Shown: positions 22,901-37,900 of the stretch, in pieces
How the letters are laid out: each line of letters opens with the position of its first letter
Position numbering within the stretch: the first letter of the stretch is position 1
Notes under the pieces: generated by a model
Seen by the model: the letters and a program-made list of their open reading frames with translations, nothing else
What the model was told of the DNA's origin: nothing
Database searches by the model: none
Made by a program: the position numbers and the translations under genes
NCBI GenBank assembly: GCA_002633005.1
Contig: NMRA01000004.1
Location: forward strand, 582,802 to 646,801
DNA from: Phoronis australis
Lineage: Eukaryota; Phoronida; Phoronidae
DNA: 64,000 nt
Direction of reading: 5' to 3'

Positions 22901-25900
22901 TGCCCTGCTCCACACAAGGATTCTGTTTACAATGATCCGAGTACAAATCAATTGACGAACTACATACAGACACGGTACTTGCACGAAATCCAAAAGCTTC
23001 TCGGTGCTATTTCTGAGCACTATGATATTAGTCAATGTACAAACGCAGTCAAATACTGTGTGAAAAATAAAGTTAACTTACTGGTTTCTGTTGGTCGATA
23101 CCAGCCCAAAGTTTAAACCGTTTGATCATAAAATCAACTAGTTCATAGTCTTGCATGTGGACACTGTTGTGGTATAACTGTTGCATCTTGGTGACCTAAA
23201 CAAGGGTAAACAGTCAATAGTGTTCAAAGCAAGTTATATCCGAGTTTTCTCTCAAGCCATGTGTAACCATCAAGTAACTGTACATATGCATCAGCATCTT
23301 CATCTGCATCTACATGTACATCTATATGTACATCTATAAGTATATCTAAAGTTTGATTTTTGACTTCTTACCAATCTACCTTCAATTGGGTCACATGACT
23401 ATGTCTCATAAGTAAAATTTGTCAAAAAAGAAAGGCACATAGCAAAACAACAGTACCAATAACAAGATCACTTTTTATCTGATTTAAATCTTTATGACAA
23501 AATCTAAAAACGCAGTTAGTTTTCTAAAATATCATTCTGTTTTTGTGTTGTGAAACTTTTTTCCTTAAAGTCTCATTTTTTGATAGCCCCTTGTGCAAAT
23601 GTGGAACATTTCAAAATCTACTCCTGACAACGTTTCGGAGAACAATGCACGTTTCAAGTAAGCCAAATTTTTATACTTTTCTAGGGTCCCTCACAACCTC
23701 AAATGAAACTCTTGTTTGAATCAACCAAGGGCTAATAAGTACACTTGTCAGGAAAATGTCAATACTTTTTATAAACAAATGTGTCATATCCTATATTCAC
23801 CGCACAACAAAGCCCACAGATTAAATCCTTCTGTCTATTGTACCTTATAAGTGTCACTAAGCACAGCAAAGATGAGACAGCAGCCGAGTCCATACAAGGA
23901 TGCTGTGCAGGAAGTGAAGTAAATCTGCGACCAGATGGCGCTAGCTTTCAGGAACTTGTCATAGGCTACATGACCTTGGAGAGTGTGCACCACCGTGAGC
24001 AGTGAAGAAGAGAATGAGTGAAACTCCTCAAACATCCCACCAAAGAGCTGCAATAACAGCATCAGTTATACGCTACACAAGACCTCGGGCATTACAGAAC
24101 TATTGTCACCTCCTAATCAAGTTAGCTACCTCATAACCTTAAACAGAATAATTGCCAAACCTTTCAAAAAAATACAGAGGTTGCCGCTGCCACCCCATCT
24201 CAAACCACTAGGTGGTGCTTTCATAGAGAAAAATGCTTATGAGGTTACTAGCATATCGGTAAGTGCGTCAGTTGAAAGTGTGACATCATAAAGTAATAGA
24301 ACTGTTTTGTTTATAGACAAATTGGACTTGGACGTGCTCAAATGTGCTTTGGCTAAAGTTTTGAGTAAATTGGCAAAATTTGACCAGGATTCGTTAGTCG
24401 GGGAATTACTAAAAATGATGATAAAGTGACAGCCTATCGCCTACAAGGAGAGGGTTAATTGACAAGTATGCAACAGAATGTGATCCTGATCATCATTCAT
24501 AAGCAAACTTCTTGCAGTGCTGGCTGAGTCTACTGGGCCATTGTGACACAAGTCATTTCGTCCTCCTTATTTAGTTTTGTATAAGATGGCTAATTGTCAC
24601 ATACTCACTATCTCTATGTCATGGTAACTAAATTAGAGATGGATCACACCAGTTAAGGACACAATACCGCTGACAAATGAAATCTTACTTTCTCATTTTT
24701 TCATAGATTTGTAGCACCAAATTCTCCCTTTTCCGTGATCAAGTTCTGTTACTATAGCTACTAAGAGACAATATTTTGAAAAAGTGTGGATATCCAGAAC
24801 AATGTTAGAAGCTCTTGAAAAATAGAAAATAGTATTTTTTGGCAATTATTTTGTTCGAAATTGGTGAGATTTTGCCACAGTAGGCAAATTCTGGTTCTGA
24901 AATGAAATTTATTGTGGGGGTGGATATTTCATTATATAATTTAAAAAATGAATTACGTTTGTTTTGTGAGACTATGCAGACCATGTTGTTACAAAATCTG
25001 TGATCCAGGTGATTAGTCTATATTCTACCCAGCTAATAACTGAAAGCTAACAAGCAATTACTAAATGACATTAAGCTGAACTCAATAGACATGCATCTTA
25101 ACAATCTTGTTCAATAACAGGGTTTCAAAACACTGCCACTTACCAGATAACCAAAGAATGTGTAGGCGAGGATTACCAAGGTTAATATCAGGAGACAGCC
25201 CATCAATTTCCCCACTGAGGCATGTAGAATCTTCCCGAATACAGAAAACAGCTTGATGAACCTCAACTGTCGAGCAACCTTCCAAGTAATACAAATGATA
25301 GTCATCAGAGAATGATGTTGCCCATGTTAATTTTTACTCTATACTGTCAAACAATTTTAACTTATAAAAGCTTCAGTTACTCAGTAACACTGGTAACAGG
25401 GTGTCTGATTATTAATTGTTTTTAGGACATTGGCAACAAAATAATGTTTACTGCCAAAATTGTCAAACAAAAATATGTTCAGGTATGTGATTATGAGATA
25501 TTTACGGTTTTTGTTCTTGCAGAATGTAGGCATAATGCTGCCATAAACCCTTCCATAATGAAAGAAACTAACATTGGATTTAGACTACTTACCCCTGCCT
25601 ATAAATCTAGTGTCAATGTGTTTCTTAGTCATACAAGAAGTTATTTCTAGGCTTGGGAAGAGCTGACAGATGTCACTGCTTGGGACCATACTCAGCTCAA
25701 AAAATTACCTGTTGCAACAAGTCTACACAATCACAGCTTTTCCAGAAGGAAGGTAACTTAACTCGTATGAATTTATGACAACAACATTTCAACACCAGTA
25801 TAATCTTTCTATGAATGTTCATGAACATTTAACAACTCCAACTCCACGCAACTGTAATATTAATTAATAAAAATCTTACCTGTAGCAACAAAATGAAGAT

Positions 25901-28900
25901 GATGACCGCATTAAGGTGGACAAACACCAGTTGGTAGTGAACGTTGGCATCAAAAGAGACAAACTGGACAGGGTCAGTCTTATACCTGTCTAAGGTTTGC
26001 ACATTAGTCACTAGGTTGTAGGCATACAGAGCAACGGTCGCCATGGCAATGACCACCAAACACAATTCCAAGATGTTCCACAGACTGAGGAAATATGAGG
26101 CCCTCTGGTGGTATAGTGAAACACCACAGTGGATAAGGAGATAGACAGCAATCGCCAAGACAACAGCCTGAAAATAAATACTTCAGGTCAGTTGTTGGCC
26201 ATCTTACTAATAAAGATTGATAAAAACCATGTGACAACAAATTCATCCATTGTAGCTTCCTTATCATACAGAGACAGAACCATCTTCACTATTTAAAGTA
26301 AAAGTACTACATCCTGTGATAAATGAGCATCAAACATAATTGTTTTAAAGAAAAACAAAAGAAATCGCATTTGTTTATTTCAAAAAAGTTTGAATAAGTC
26401 ACAAACAAAAATAATTCATGAAAACAATCCTACTTTGACACCTCACTGGTCGTGATTGGTCAATTCCACCAGTTTGCGTACCTCAAAATCTGCTGCATTG
26501 ATCACAGATATTAGGTTATTGTAGTTAATTACATCACCTTAGGCTGCTGATCTGTTCTCTAGGTAATCAGACCCATTATAAACACACAGGGGACAACAAT
26601 AGTATTTTAAAATTTTTGTTGTGAAAGTTTTTAAATAGCATATCTGAACAGTTCGTGATAAGTACAGGTCATTAGGTTTTTGAATTTTGAAAATTGGACA
26701 AGAAATGTGACTTTTATAATGTAAAATGTTTGAATAATGTTGCAATGACATTAATTCCGCTGAATGCCCAACATAATTGAGCCAATTATCAGACCACCAA
26801 GCAACAGTTGGATTTTGAGGTAACTCAAGTGTCGTATAATTCTTGGTGTGTAGGTACCTGTGTCATTTCTTTTCTGTAACTGCACCTTCAACATTAGCCT
26901 TACCTCACACACCATCAACACAGACACTTGGTTTTCAACAAAGAGGTCAAAGGTTGAACTTCTGACATCAAACTGAACTGCAACACCACCTGACAATGAA
27001 GTAAAATAAGCTTGCATGTCTTTGGCAATGTTTTGTTTTTTCATAGTTGGAATGAATTTAACAATACAGCATTATTACATGATTCTTATAAGTAAAAATG
27101 GTTGAAAAATTGTACTTGCATGATGTTAACACTGTTATTGTTAAAAGATAGTGCATATTCAGTGTCAGAGCCACTGGAATTTTTTTTAAAAAGTGTTTGG
27201 AAACTATGACTTAATGACGAATTTTTCTGAAATTGGCTAAAATATAGCAAAAATTGAATAAATGTTGTTGGTCTTGTGAAGAGAAATTTTACAAATTGCA
27301 TTCTCACCTGATAGTGGAAATTCAACTGTCAGAGACACCACAGTAAACAATGCAAGGTTAGCATTGTACATTGTGAATTCAGTGTTGATCATTCTCGTCC
27401 TAGAAAAGGAAAACAGTACACTACATTGTCCTCATGGAGAAAAAGTGAACACTGCATTCAACACAACAAACAAAAAGTCAATGGATGGAGAAAAACTTGC
27501 ATCACTTTTATAGAAGTTTGATTCATCATAGATACCTTTCATTTATCCAGTTCGACTCAATAAGATATTCAGATTGATGTTCCATTTCAATGACTGTTGG
27601 CCCAAGATCCTGTACATAGCCACCACCACTGTAGGTATGGGTCTTTCCATACACACTAGGTCTGGCAGGAAAAATTAAAAGAAATGAACATTTAAAGCTC
27701 AAATATTGAAACATTCTCACAGATATTTTTTTCCTGTTATATCATCAGTTTAGAACACAAGATGAATTTAATCAGCCTAAAGACACCTTTAAAACAGTAA
27801 AATTTTGAAATTACAGTGCAGTTATTTTGCATTTTAGCTACCAAATTATATTCTTCGGCAAAGTACCATACCTTCCAATTTCACCAGAAGAGGTGTGCAC
27901 CCAAGTCTGGTTACCATGGCAACATGGACGCCACCCAGTAGAGTACGAATCAACATCTTCATCAAAATTTCCACCCTCAAAACAACTTGGTTGAGTAGCT
28001 ATGACAGTCCAAGAGTTAGAATATCTGCAGGTACCTAAAGAAATAAAATTTACATAACATTTCCAAGATAAAACAATTCCATAGGAATAAATATCATAAA
28101 TTAAGATTTAGTTGTTTGAAGTGAAGTGCCTTTGAGAATTCTGTAAAAAATATAAAATTAAAATACCAGCTTTTTAATAAACAACAGACACAGTGTTCTT
28201 GAATAAAGCCTACCTACCATTTTTGTTTCTAACTTGAATTATCCTTACAGGACCAAGCTGTCGAAGAGACCTGCTTGACTGGATATCCTCGCCAAAGAAA
28301 GGAATCAGTTTGTCGGTAAACCATTTCCAAAACTGAGAGTTGGGGCTGCTAAATCAAAGTAAATAAATATATCAAATTAAGTAATAGCAATGGCTTATAA
28401 CTTGATCTGTGCACATATTTGTCAAAAATATGGTAATAAAGCGACATGCTATTTTGTTAATAGACTTCAGAACAATCATTGCAAACTTGTATCAGAGTTT
28501 GTCCACCTTTGGACAGTCACGTAACCTGACTTGAGAACATGAACTCTAAATATGGTAAAATATTTTCAAAGCTTCCAACACTGTTGTGAATGTCCGCCAT
28601 TTTTCCAACCATTGTCTGAAGCTAGATATATAAAAGCATGTAAAAGCATTAGCTTGGTGCTTCATACCTTAAAAAATGAGAAAAAGAAATTGGTGAAATT
28701 TACTGTGAAAGAACAAGTTGTACTACAATTAAAAGCAAATTCAAGGTTCTAAAAGTTGTGAAAACTTTACTTTTCTAGAAAGTAGCCATGTCTGAAAGAG
28801 ACTGTGTTAAATGAAAGAAGTTTAAACTTCTTTCTAAGATGTTAATGTAACAAACATTTACCTGTTAATATACTGAACTGGCACTTCATTTCTTTGCCAT

Positions 28901-31900
28901 GCCAACTGATTCAAAATGACTTGATTTTGTTGATAGGCAAAGTCGTCATGGCTTAGAAAGCAAATTGCAACGACAAACCAAAAGAATACAACATAGACAA
29001 TGGCTTGACGAATGAGGTGGCGCATTCGTTTAATTTTGCTAGCTTCCTGTCTGGCCTGCATCAGAGAATAACCAGCCACTGGTTTGAATTTGACATCCTA
29101 CAACAGAAAAATAGGTAAGAGAAAGTTCACTTTTTAATACCCTATAGTGCAAAAATAATTGCCAACAACCAGCGAATGCGTTTGGCCAACAAAACCTTCT
29201 TCCCTGGAATGGTAAAAGCATTGCTCAGCTAATTTACAACTTTGTCCAAACTGTGTCACAAAATGGATATGGTGGTTCAAGACATGCATCCAATCTGCTC
29301 ATTCACCCATCAACTCACTCAAGGCATTAGACACTCCTTTTGCAATTTTAGCAGACTTTGTAAGGAATTACTCGACTTGAATCAAATTTTTGAGGATTAA
29401 TGAAGGTCTACAGAGCATCACTGTGTTTCAAAGATTTGATTGCTAAGTCGGCAAAAAATATTTATTATTAGTCAAAATCCAGGTTCAGTATCCTTTTAAA
29501 ATATGATGAGTCCCTGACGAAGAACTCACAATTGTTACTTCCTATGCTTGTGACCAGCCAATTGTACTCAATGTGAACTCGAAAAACTGACCAGATACTT
29601 CATTTCTTAGCTGATCACTGTGTCCCATTGGACAATTTTTAAGTCGACTGTAAAGTAGTCATTAGGTGGAGATGGGTCTTGGTCCAATCATGATTGGCTT
29701 ACCTTGATCTTTTCGTTGGATTCAATGACTGGTATAAAACTGACAGGATCATCAGCTGTGTCAGGGGCATATTTGTCTTTGGTTGTCATAGCAACATAAG
29801 TTGCAATCAACAGGACCTGACATCAAATAAAGCATGTCTTTTAATTTTTAATACAGTTGCAAAGTCAGTGTTAATTACATCACGCATTCAAAGTGCAGAT
29901 TCTGAGAGAAAGGTATCACAAATGGAACATTAATTTTGTTTTTATATGCTTTCAGTGGGAATTGTCTACTACACTGGCATTTTTCTTTCTGTTTATTTTG
30001 CACACTGCCAATGTTTGAAAAGAGAAACTTTCTGTGCAAAATGAGATAAAATACCCAATGACTTTTTTCAGTTACTAGCAACCAAAACAATTCTGTTGTG
30101 TCCATAAGTAAGACCACCAAAATGCCATTTCAGAAGTTAAACACCAAACAATTTGCTCTACTTAAAGCTACCACTCTGAGACAATTCAATCATACCTTGA
30201 ATGGTTCAATGACAAGCACTGACTGAAGAAACGCCACACCAAAAGCTGCCAGCCACCTTAACGCCACGTCCTTCTTTAACACATGACCGTATAATACGGT
30301 GACCACAATACAAAATGCTGACATCAGCAAACAGAGAGTATGGGCCACGTATATGAACCAGTAGGGCAGCTGGGACGCACAACCTGTTTTGGTCTCATCA
30401 AGGGGTTTAAGTCGCCAATCATACCCTGTTAAAGTAGCATATGTAAAATTATTATTGTCACTATCACTCTAATTAACACCAATATGATAGAAATCGCGAA
30501 TTAAAAACTTTTTTATTTCAATTCTGGAACAGCTGGCTGTTTGATTTATTTTCAATAGTTTAATACATTTTACACATTTTGTAACATAAAAATATATTCT
30601 TATTGAAAACGTTTATTACCAAATGTTATGTGCAGTATAAATACATGTGAAACAATTATTCATTGACATTTTTTGAACGTTATGATAAAAAGTATAATGT
30701 ACAACAGTTGAAGTCAAGCCCATAAAGCGCAAGAAAGCATTATAACTGGGTGTAGTCAACTGATAAATTCCATTTACCTAATTCAGATGATGCCGACACA
30801 AAAGTTCCTGATGACAAGCCACTATAGCATGAATCGATAGTATTCTGCCGGACTCTTTTTTTGCCTAGGGTCAGCAATGTAGCGCTGAATGCAGACTCTC
30901 GGGTTGTCTGACGGTTGGCTGCTATCTGACGGTCTGCTGTTGTTGGCTCATCATGTTTGTCAACACCACAGTCAGAAGGAGTACTAATGTCCGACCAGAG
31001 AGTCTGGTGAATGGCACTGGCTACGCTAGGACGCTTCCTGAACCACAAACATACAACAAAATGACAATGAAACTTATCAAAAAAATGTGTTTCGCCCAGC
31101 TAGATGGCTACAGAAGAGAGGAGTGAACCACCTCAATTATGAAACTTTTTACTTTGTACTTTAATAGAATATCTCCCAGTCATTACTGCTACTACCTTTG
31201 CCTGACACTTTAAAATTCTTCATGTTTTGATTTATCCTCATTAAGTAATATTGCTTAAGCTCAAAAATATGTCGGGTTCTTCAAGATCAGCCAATATGAT
31301 TAAAGCTTAATATTCAAGCTTTTTAGATGGAACATACTCAAGATTCCACACAAAGTTTAAGTAACTTAGCTCGTAATGTGGCAGACATTTTTATTTTAGC
31401 ATAACTGAGTGTNACAAACATACAACAAAATGACAATGAAACTTATCAAAAAAATGTGTTTCTCCCAGCTAGATGGCTAAAGAAGAGAGGAGTGAACCAC
31501 CTCAATTATGAAACTTTTTACTTTGTACTTTAATAGAATATCTCCCAGTCATTACTGCTACTACCTTTGCCTGACACTTTAAAATTCTTCATGTTTTGAT
31601 TTATCCTCATTAAGTAATATTGCTTAAGCTCAAAAATATGTCGGGTTCTTCAAGATCAGCCAATATGATTAAAGCTTAATATTCAAGCTTTTTAGATGGA
31701 ACATACTCAAGATTCCACACAAAGTTTAAGTAACTTAGCTCGTAATGTGGCAGACATTTTTATTTTAGCATAACTGAGTGTCATGTGCAAGCAGGCCATG
31801 GAATGTGTTTATTCCGATCACCAGTCATTAAAAAACAAGTCTCTAGTCACTTGATGACAGAATTAGCTAAAAGGATTCAGTTTGAATTGTGTCACTGGAC

Positions 31901-34900
31901 AGCAAATTACTCAAGCTTGCACAGCAATGGTGACTAAAAGGCAAGGTTTTTCCAGCTTGGAATTAACTATTGAAAAGGGTGACTAGCCCAATAACCTTGT
32001 TCAAGATTTTTAACTAGCCTCATTTAATGTACTGATCAACAGTAGTTTTCAAGCTACCCAGCAATGGTTAGTAAAGGTGAAAGGACATTCAAGCTAAGCT
32101 TGGAGGTATGTACCTTTAAGCATGATCTATCTTGGTAAAATTTAGCTAAGTACAAAACAAATATCAAGCATTGGACAGAAAATAAGGGTACCAAAAATAG
32201 AACAGCAATGGTGTTCAAGATGTTGTTTTGTCTAATTACTTACTCTTCCAGTCGGCTTTTATTCTCGTTTGTCACGTTACTTTTTCTGCGAGCAAGCAGG
32301 GAATCGTCACTCAAATCGGTTGGCAAGGAAAATCTTTGTCGCACGTGTCTGAAACAGCCATGTTGATCATATATCAAAACTGAATGAACAAGCTCAAAAA
32401 GCAAAAGAAAACTACCCCAACATGCAAGCTATAACAGACGTACAGCATGGGCGTTAAAATACTAGGACAACAAATGAAGTACACCAATAGCAGAATGTTT
32501 TGTATTTCATAAATTGATTCTTATCAATCATAAAACAGCAGTCAACATCTTTGCAAATCATTCCAATATGTTAGCTACATACATGATGTTCGAATGATTC
32601 TAGTGTTAGTCACACGATCATGCAAAATTCTCAGTTGTTTTCCAGTTAAACCTCATAAATTTCAGACAAAAATAATTGTCAAAATTGCACTTTTTCATTT
32701 TTCCAAGGGCTCCTTAGATGATTGTGAGAGCCCATAATTTTTCAAAATATTGTCTGCTGATAGCTATGGTACAGAACTCGGATATGGCAAAGCATCATTT
32801 TGGGTACATAGATTATTATATGTAGAAATGAAAAAATAAAATTTCATCTTACCAAAATATTGTCCTAAATTGGAGATATGAAGGCATTAGAAGAATGTTG
32901 TGGACCATGTCACATGACTAGCATACCTGGGGCGCTTGGCTGCCTCCTCAGACTGCTCCTCGATGGTGCTCTGCCGTGAACCTGAGAATCGACTTCGTAT
33001 GGAGGAGAGTGTGGATTCCTTCCAGGAAGGCAGCTTCTCAGGCCAGCTCAAGATGTTATCGTTGGTCCACCATACTTTGCGAGACTTGCCAGAAAGCTTT
33101 GACTACACAACAAAAATACAATGCAAAAAGCATATTGTATAATATGTACATTTGCTAGTTTCATTTATTGTCCTTCCTCTCACTCAGTCATTGTCATGTA
33201 GTATGCAGCCAAAGCACAGCCTCTTTCGTGCTTTAAAATAAACATCGTGGTTATCATAATTAAAATTCACAAAATAATTTCATAAAGCAAACATGTTAGC
33301 TTACCACAGGAAACATACAAATGTGACAGCACAGTAAGGCTCTTTAGAACAGAGGACATAGGCATATCTACAGTGTGTTTAGGTGTTTTACAAGTTTTGC
33401 GGCAACTTACTGCATAGCGTAACTTCTACAAACTTTGAAAATAACAACCTGCTTTGAGTCACTGGAGACACCACTCATGTTGGTTATTTCCCGAGACATT
33501 ATAGTTCCATGCAGAGGATTTGACCTTTTCAAAAACTTTCTTGAAACCTAAAAATATCAAGAATTTCCAAATATTCAGGTTAAAAGAAAAAAATATAATT
33601 TATAGAAATTGTTGAAATGATGTCCAAGGTACTAACATCACAAAGTCATGAAATAATCACAATTATGTTACTTATAATAAACAACATACCAGATAAACTT
33701 TCTTTCAGTACCTGCAGTGGCACGACCAATAACAAATTACTCAAACGAGAATCTACATTATTTATGCTTAAGATTAATTTTAACAGGTCACTCAATGTTG
33801 CAAGTCAATAGTAAGTTCTGCTGACACAAACCTGGGTATCTTCCAGCTGTGTCCTGTCTCCTGATTGGCTGTGGTAACCAAACAGGGTGGGCCGTGACAT
33901 CATGTCTTCCATTTCAACTGTCTGGGCTGAGGCTGATTTACCAGAGTAGTCAAACGGTTGTAGCTGAAATATACAATACAAGTGTCAGTAGGATAATACA
34001 GATGATTGTTGGGATGTATACATCAAATAATATTGTCGAATTACAGACATCATCCTAAAGCAGTGCTTGCATGTCAATAAAGAATTAGAAAGGGAGAACT
34101 GGCTAACAAACAATTTTTCCAACCATGTCGTGAACACATCCACTAAAACAAAAAACTGCAGGAACACCGCATTTATCCACCTTCACTCTTATCAGGCTTC
34201 TATTGTGAGTCAGCATGCGTGAATAATTGGCTGATAAGCCACCTCTGGAACTACTTTTGGCTGAATGGATGACCAGGCCATAAAATGATAATATTAGCCA
34301 AGACCAGTTACTAATGCAACAAAGAATANNNNNNNNNNNNNNNNNNNNNNNNNNNNNNNNNNNNNNNNNNNNNNNNNNNNNNNNNNNNNNNNNNNNNNNN
34401 NNNNNNNNNNNNNNNNNNNNNNNNNNNNNNNNNNNNNNNNNNNNNNNNNNNNNNNNNNNNNNNNNNNNNNNNNNNNNNNNNNNNNNNNNNNNNNNNNNNN
34501 NNNNNNNNNNNNNNNNNNNNNNNNNNNNNNNNNNNNNNNNNNNNNNNNNNNNNNNNNNNNNNNNNNNNNNNNNNNNNNNNNNNNNNNNNNNNNNNNNNNN
34601 NNNNNNNNNNNNNNNNNNNNNNNNNNNNNNNNNNNNNNNNNNNNNNCAAATATTACAGTAAAAACTACGTAAAATTCTCTCCATAAAAAGTACAGTTGTT
34701 AGGCTAGACTGTAATCAGCTGATCATATCCGCATGAGCGAAGTCAATTATCCTCGCTCGTGACTCAATGAATAGAGCAGCTTGGCGGCATCCCTTTGAGC
34801 ATGAGCCTAGCGCGTCTCAGCCAAGGTGGATAAATACGGTCTAGTTCAATTTTCCATACCCCGCCGTTTACCTTAAACACCGGGGTTAGAACCAATTTTA

Positions 34901-37900
34901 TTTAGTGGGAATGTTCATAGCACGAACAGAGAAATCAATTGAACCCATAATACAGACACGGCAGCAAATTTGCAAACCAACATTTGAAACAAATATCTAC
35001 GACAACGAATTACTATAATTGTCTCTACCATGAACTGAAGTAACAACACTCTCTGCCGTGTCACCAACTGAAGACCCAATACCATCAGATTCAATGCAGG
35101 TTCAATATCGTCAGCTATGGAACTGGCTACAACTGCAATTCCAGTAGCTGAGGAACCACCAATAGTAACCTCACCATAAGCAGTACTAAACAGTAAATGT
35201 AAAAAATAAGTCTTAGAGTAGTTTTTAAAATTAAGATTTCAGTAAACCAACACATACTTGATATTCACTTCTTTTGAACAGTACAACAAGTATGACACCT
35301 ATAGGCACCACACAGAGGCTTGACAGTATGCCAACAATGACTTCCTCCCAAGAGAACCACAGTCCTGATCTTGCTTCAGTTTTGAGGAGTCCATACCATG
35401 CAATGTTGACACACATGAATGCATACATCAGTGTTGCACAGCAATTAACTCTTTGGACGCGAGTAAAACGACTGTACCGAGACCGTTCGTAAACAGACAG
35501 CCATATGTGACGGTTGGCAAATCCTATGCTACTTTCCATTTTGAAAATGTTGGAAAAAGTGTTGAAGGCCTCTGGTGCTGCAATATGACAAAAGAATCAG
35601 CGTGAATAATTTAAATCAATCCTAAACTAAATTTCAAAAAGGAAACATGAACGTTCACAACAACCGAAACAACTTTTTGTACTGATGACAATAAGCCTGC
35701 ATAATTTGTACTGATGACAATAAACCTGCATTGAGTAGACACCTCTGGTGAGTCACATGACCTGATACTAGGCTATGCAATGTGACCAATATATTACAAA
35801 AAATTTGTAGAGGTTACCTCTACACCATACACACACAGTACCAAGAATCGGTGTAATAACTGTACCATTATTTTCCAACATGCAAACTTTCCTATAAAAA
35901 TACTATCTTCCTACCAGACGGCTCTAGATTTTTCTCTATGGCACCATCTTTAGTGCTCAATGACAACCAATCATCTGCCTTGAAATACCACTTGACTTCT
36001 GACTGTAGGTCAACAATGGTCACGCGACTCAAGAACCAATCAGGATTGAGACCAGTATTGTCATGCCACACTTTGATGTGGTGAATGTCTTCAATCTTCT
36101 CCTCACTCGCCATCATGAAGACATCTTCTCCGTTCCTCTGAAAGGCACTGGACTTGCTCAGGTGAACAGCTTGGCTCTTTGTGTTTGTCCCATAGATTCT
36201 GATGCCAACATGAGCACTTGTGCCTAAAACAGAATAAATTTCATTCCTCACTAAGTGAAAAGTTTACATTAATAACAAGAAACAATAATAGCTTTTAAAA
36301 GAACATATCACTGCAAAAACCGTTTCTGTCGTAAATTCCCACATTTAGAAGGATAATATTAAATTTTTGAGAACATATTTTTAAAAATGCAAATCTTAAA
36401 CCGGCGTTGAAATGTAAATCGCAAACATATTAACATAAACTCAGGAGTTAAAGGGCAAAAACGTTCACAACTAAGTCTGTATTCGACTGGTGGTCCAGAC
36501 GGCTTCATGGACTACAGCATCTGCAAGGTTAGCAGAAGGTCCCGGCTTCGAGTCCCAGTTGGGGCATTGGGGCAGAGATCTTTTCAGACTTATATTCATT
36601 AGCTCACGTGATGTAGCCAACAGGTAGCGTGCTGAACAAATTTAAAATGTTTGCAAAAACTTTGAGAAGTAAAATCTACTGAGGTATGCACATAGGAGAC
36701 AATAAGAAGATATTTGTACCTGCACCAAGCTGTCTGCCTGTCACTATGCTAACTTCATATTTATAAGCGCCACCTTTACCACAGAGAGGGACAACAGTGA
36801 TAGCTTTCAAATCCTTCAAATCCCATCGCCTAGCAACAATTGCCATGACAATATACAGTGCAGCAATACTGCACACTGTTACAACAATCACTGGGTTTTC
36901 AGATAGTTCAAGGTCCTAAAATCAAAGAAAATTTATTTTGAGGCGTAAGTCAATAACATGCTTGTTCTACAAACGTCAATACGTATGTTGTATCTCTATT
37001 GAAGAAAATATGACACTCGATGAACAAGGAATGAAACATAGCTGCAATGTTGCCATCTGTACAACTGATAGCATCAATTCCTTTTTGGTTATTTCAGTCA
37101 ATTCCAGTGATTTTTTTAAACACAATGAATGCAAATAGTAATGGTAAGGTTGTATGATCGAGATGACTTGAACAGCACAAAACCAAGACTTAACATTACA
37201 TGAATAGCATGTGGAAAGTATGCCTGCCGAACTATATAACACAATACATGTAAAATTTGAACAACAATTGTGTTTTTACCTCTAGGTCTCTAAAGTCTAT
37301 TGCACTTGGTGGCGCCAACACACTTGCACCAAATGAAGTCAGGTGATTGCATGAACAGACAGTTGTCATGGCAACTGACTCGACATCGGGTTCACAGCCA
37401 GCCGTGTCCCACCTGGTGGTGAGTTCATTGTAGAAGAGGCATGTGGAGAAATAGACGCCAACAGACACAGAAACAGCCTCAGTTGTATCCTGGTTGTTGA
37501 CAGTCAAGAAGTATTGGGCACTCGTATCAAACGATCTGCACAGTTCATAAAAGCAAAAAGTATGAAAATGAATGTCGGCCATGACAGAGACACTCTTTAT
37601 TTGAAAAGGTAACAAGTAAGAAAATTTTATTTTACACCACGTCAAGAAATACTGATATAGCTCAACAATTTGTCATTGTAGAGTAACAAAATCAAGCTGC
37701 TAAAAGAAAATAATTTCACAGTGTAACCAAATTTTTAACTTACACGGCTGACAGACTTGTGGATTGTTTAACAAAAATTATCAAGACTCCATGCTCATGA
37801 ATGCAATAGTACTTTTGAAAGCTCTTCAACAAAGTCACGGAAACTCACAAGAATTTTCTCATTACTTACGAGCATGCTATAAACGATACATAGTGAAATG

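Noticed and set aside
34103-34684. Long frames across the N gap
   Set aside because: They exist only because N was translated as X.
35030-35188. Open stretch with a good minus-strand acceptor inside the PKD1 intron between exons 15 and 16
   Set aside because: Only one frame is open and it needs phase 2, whereas exon 15 ends in phase 0. The translation does not resemble the polar loop expected there.
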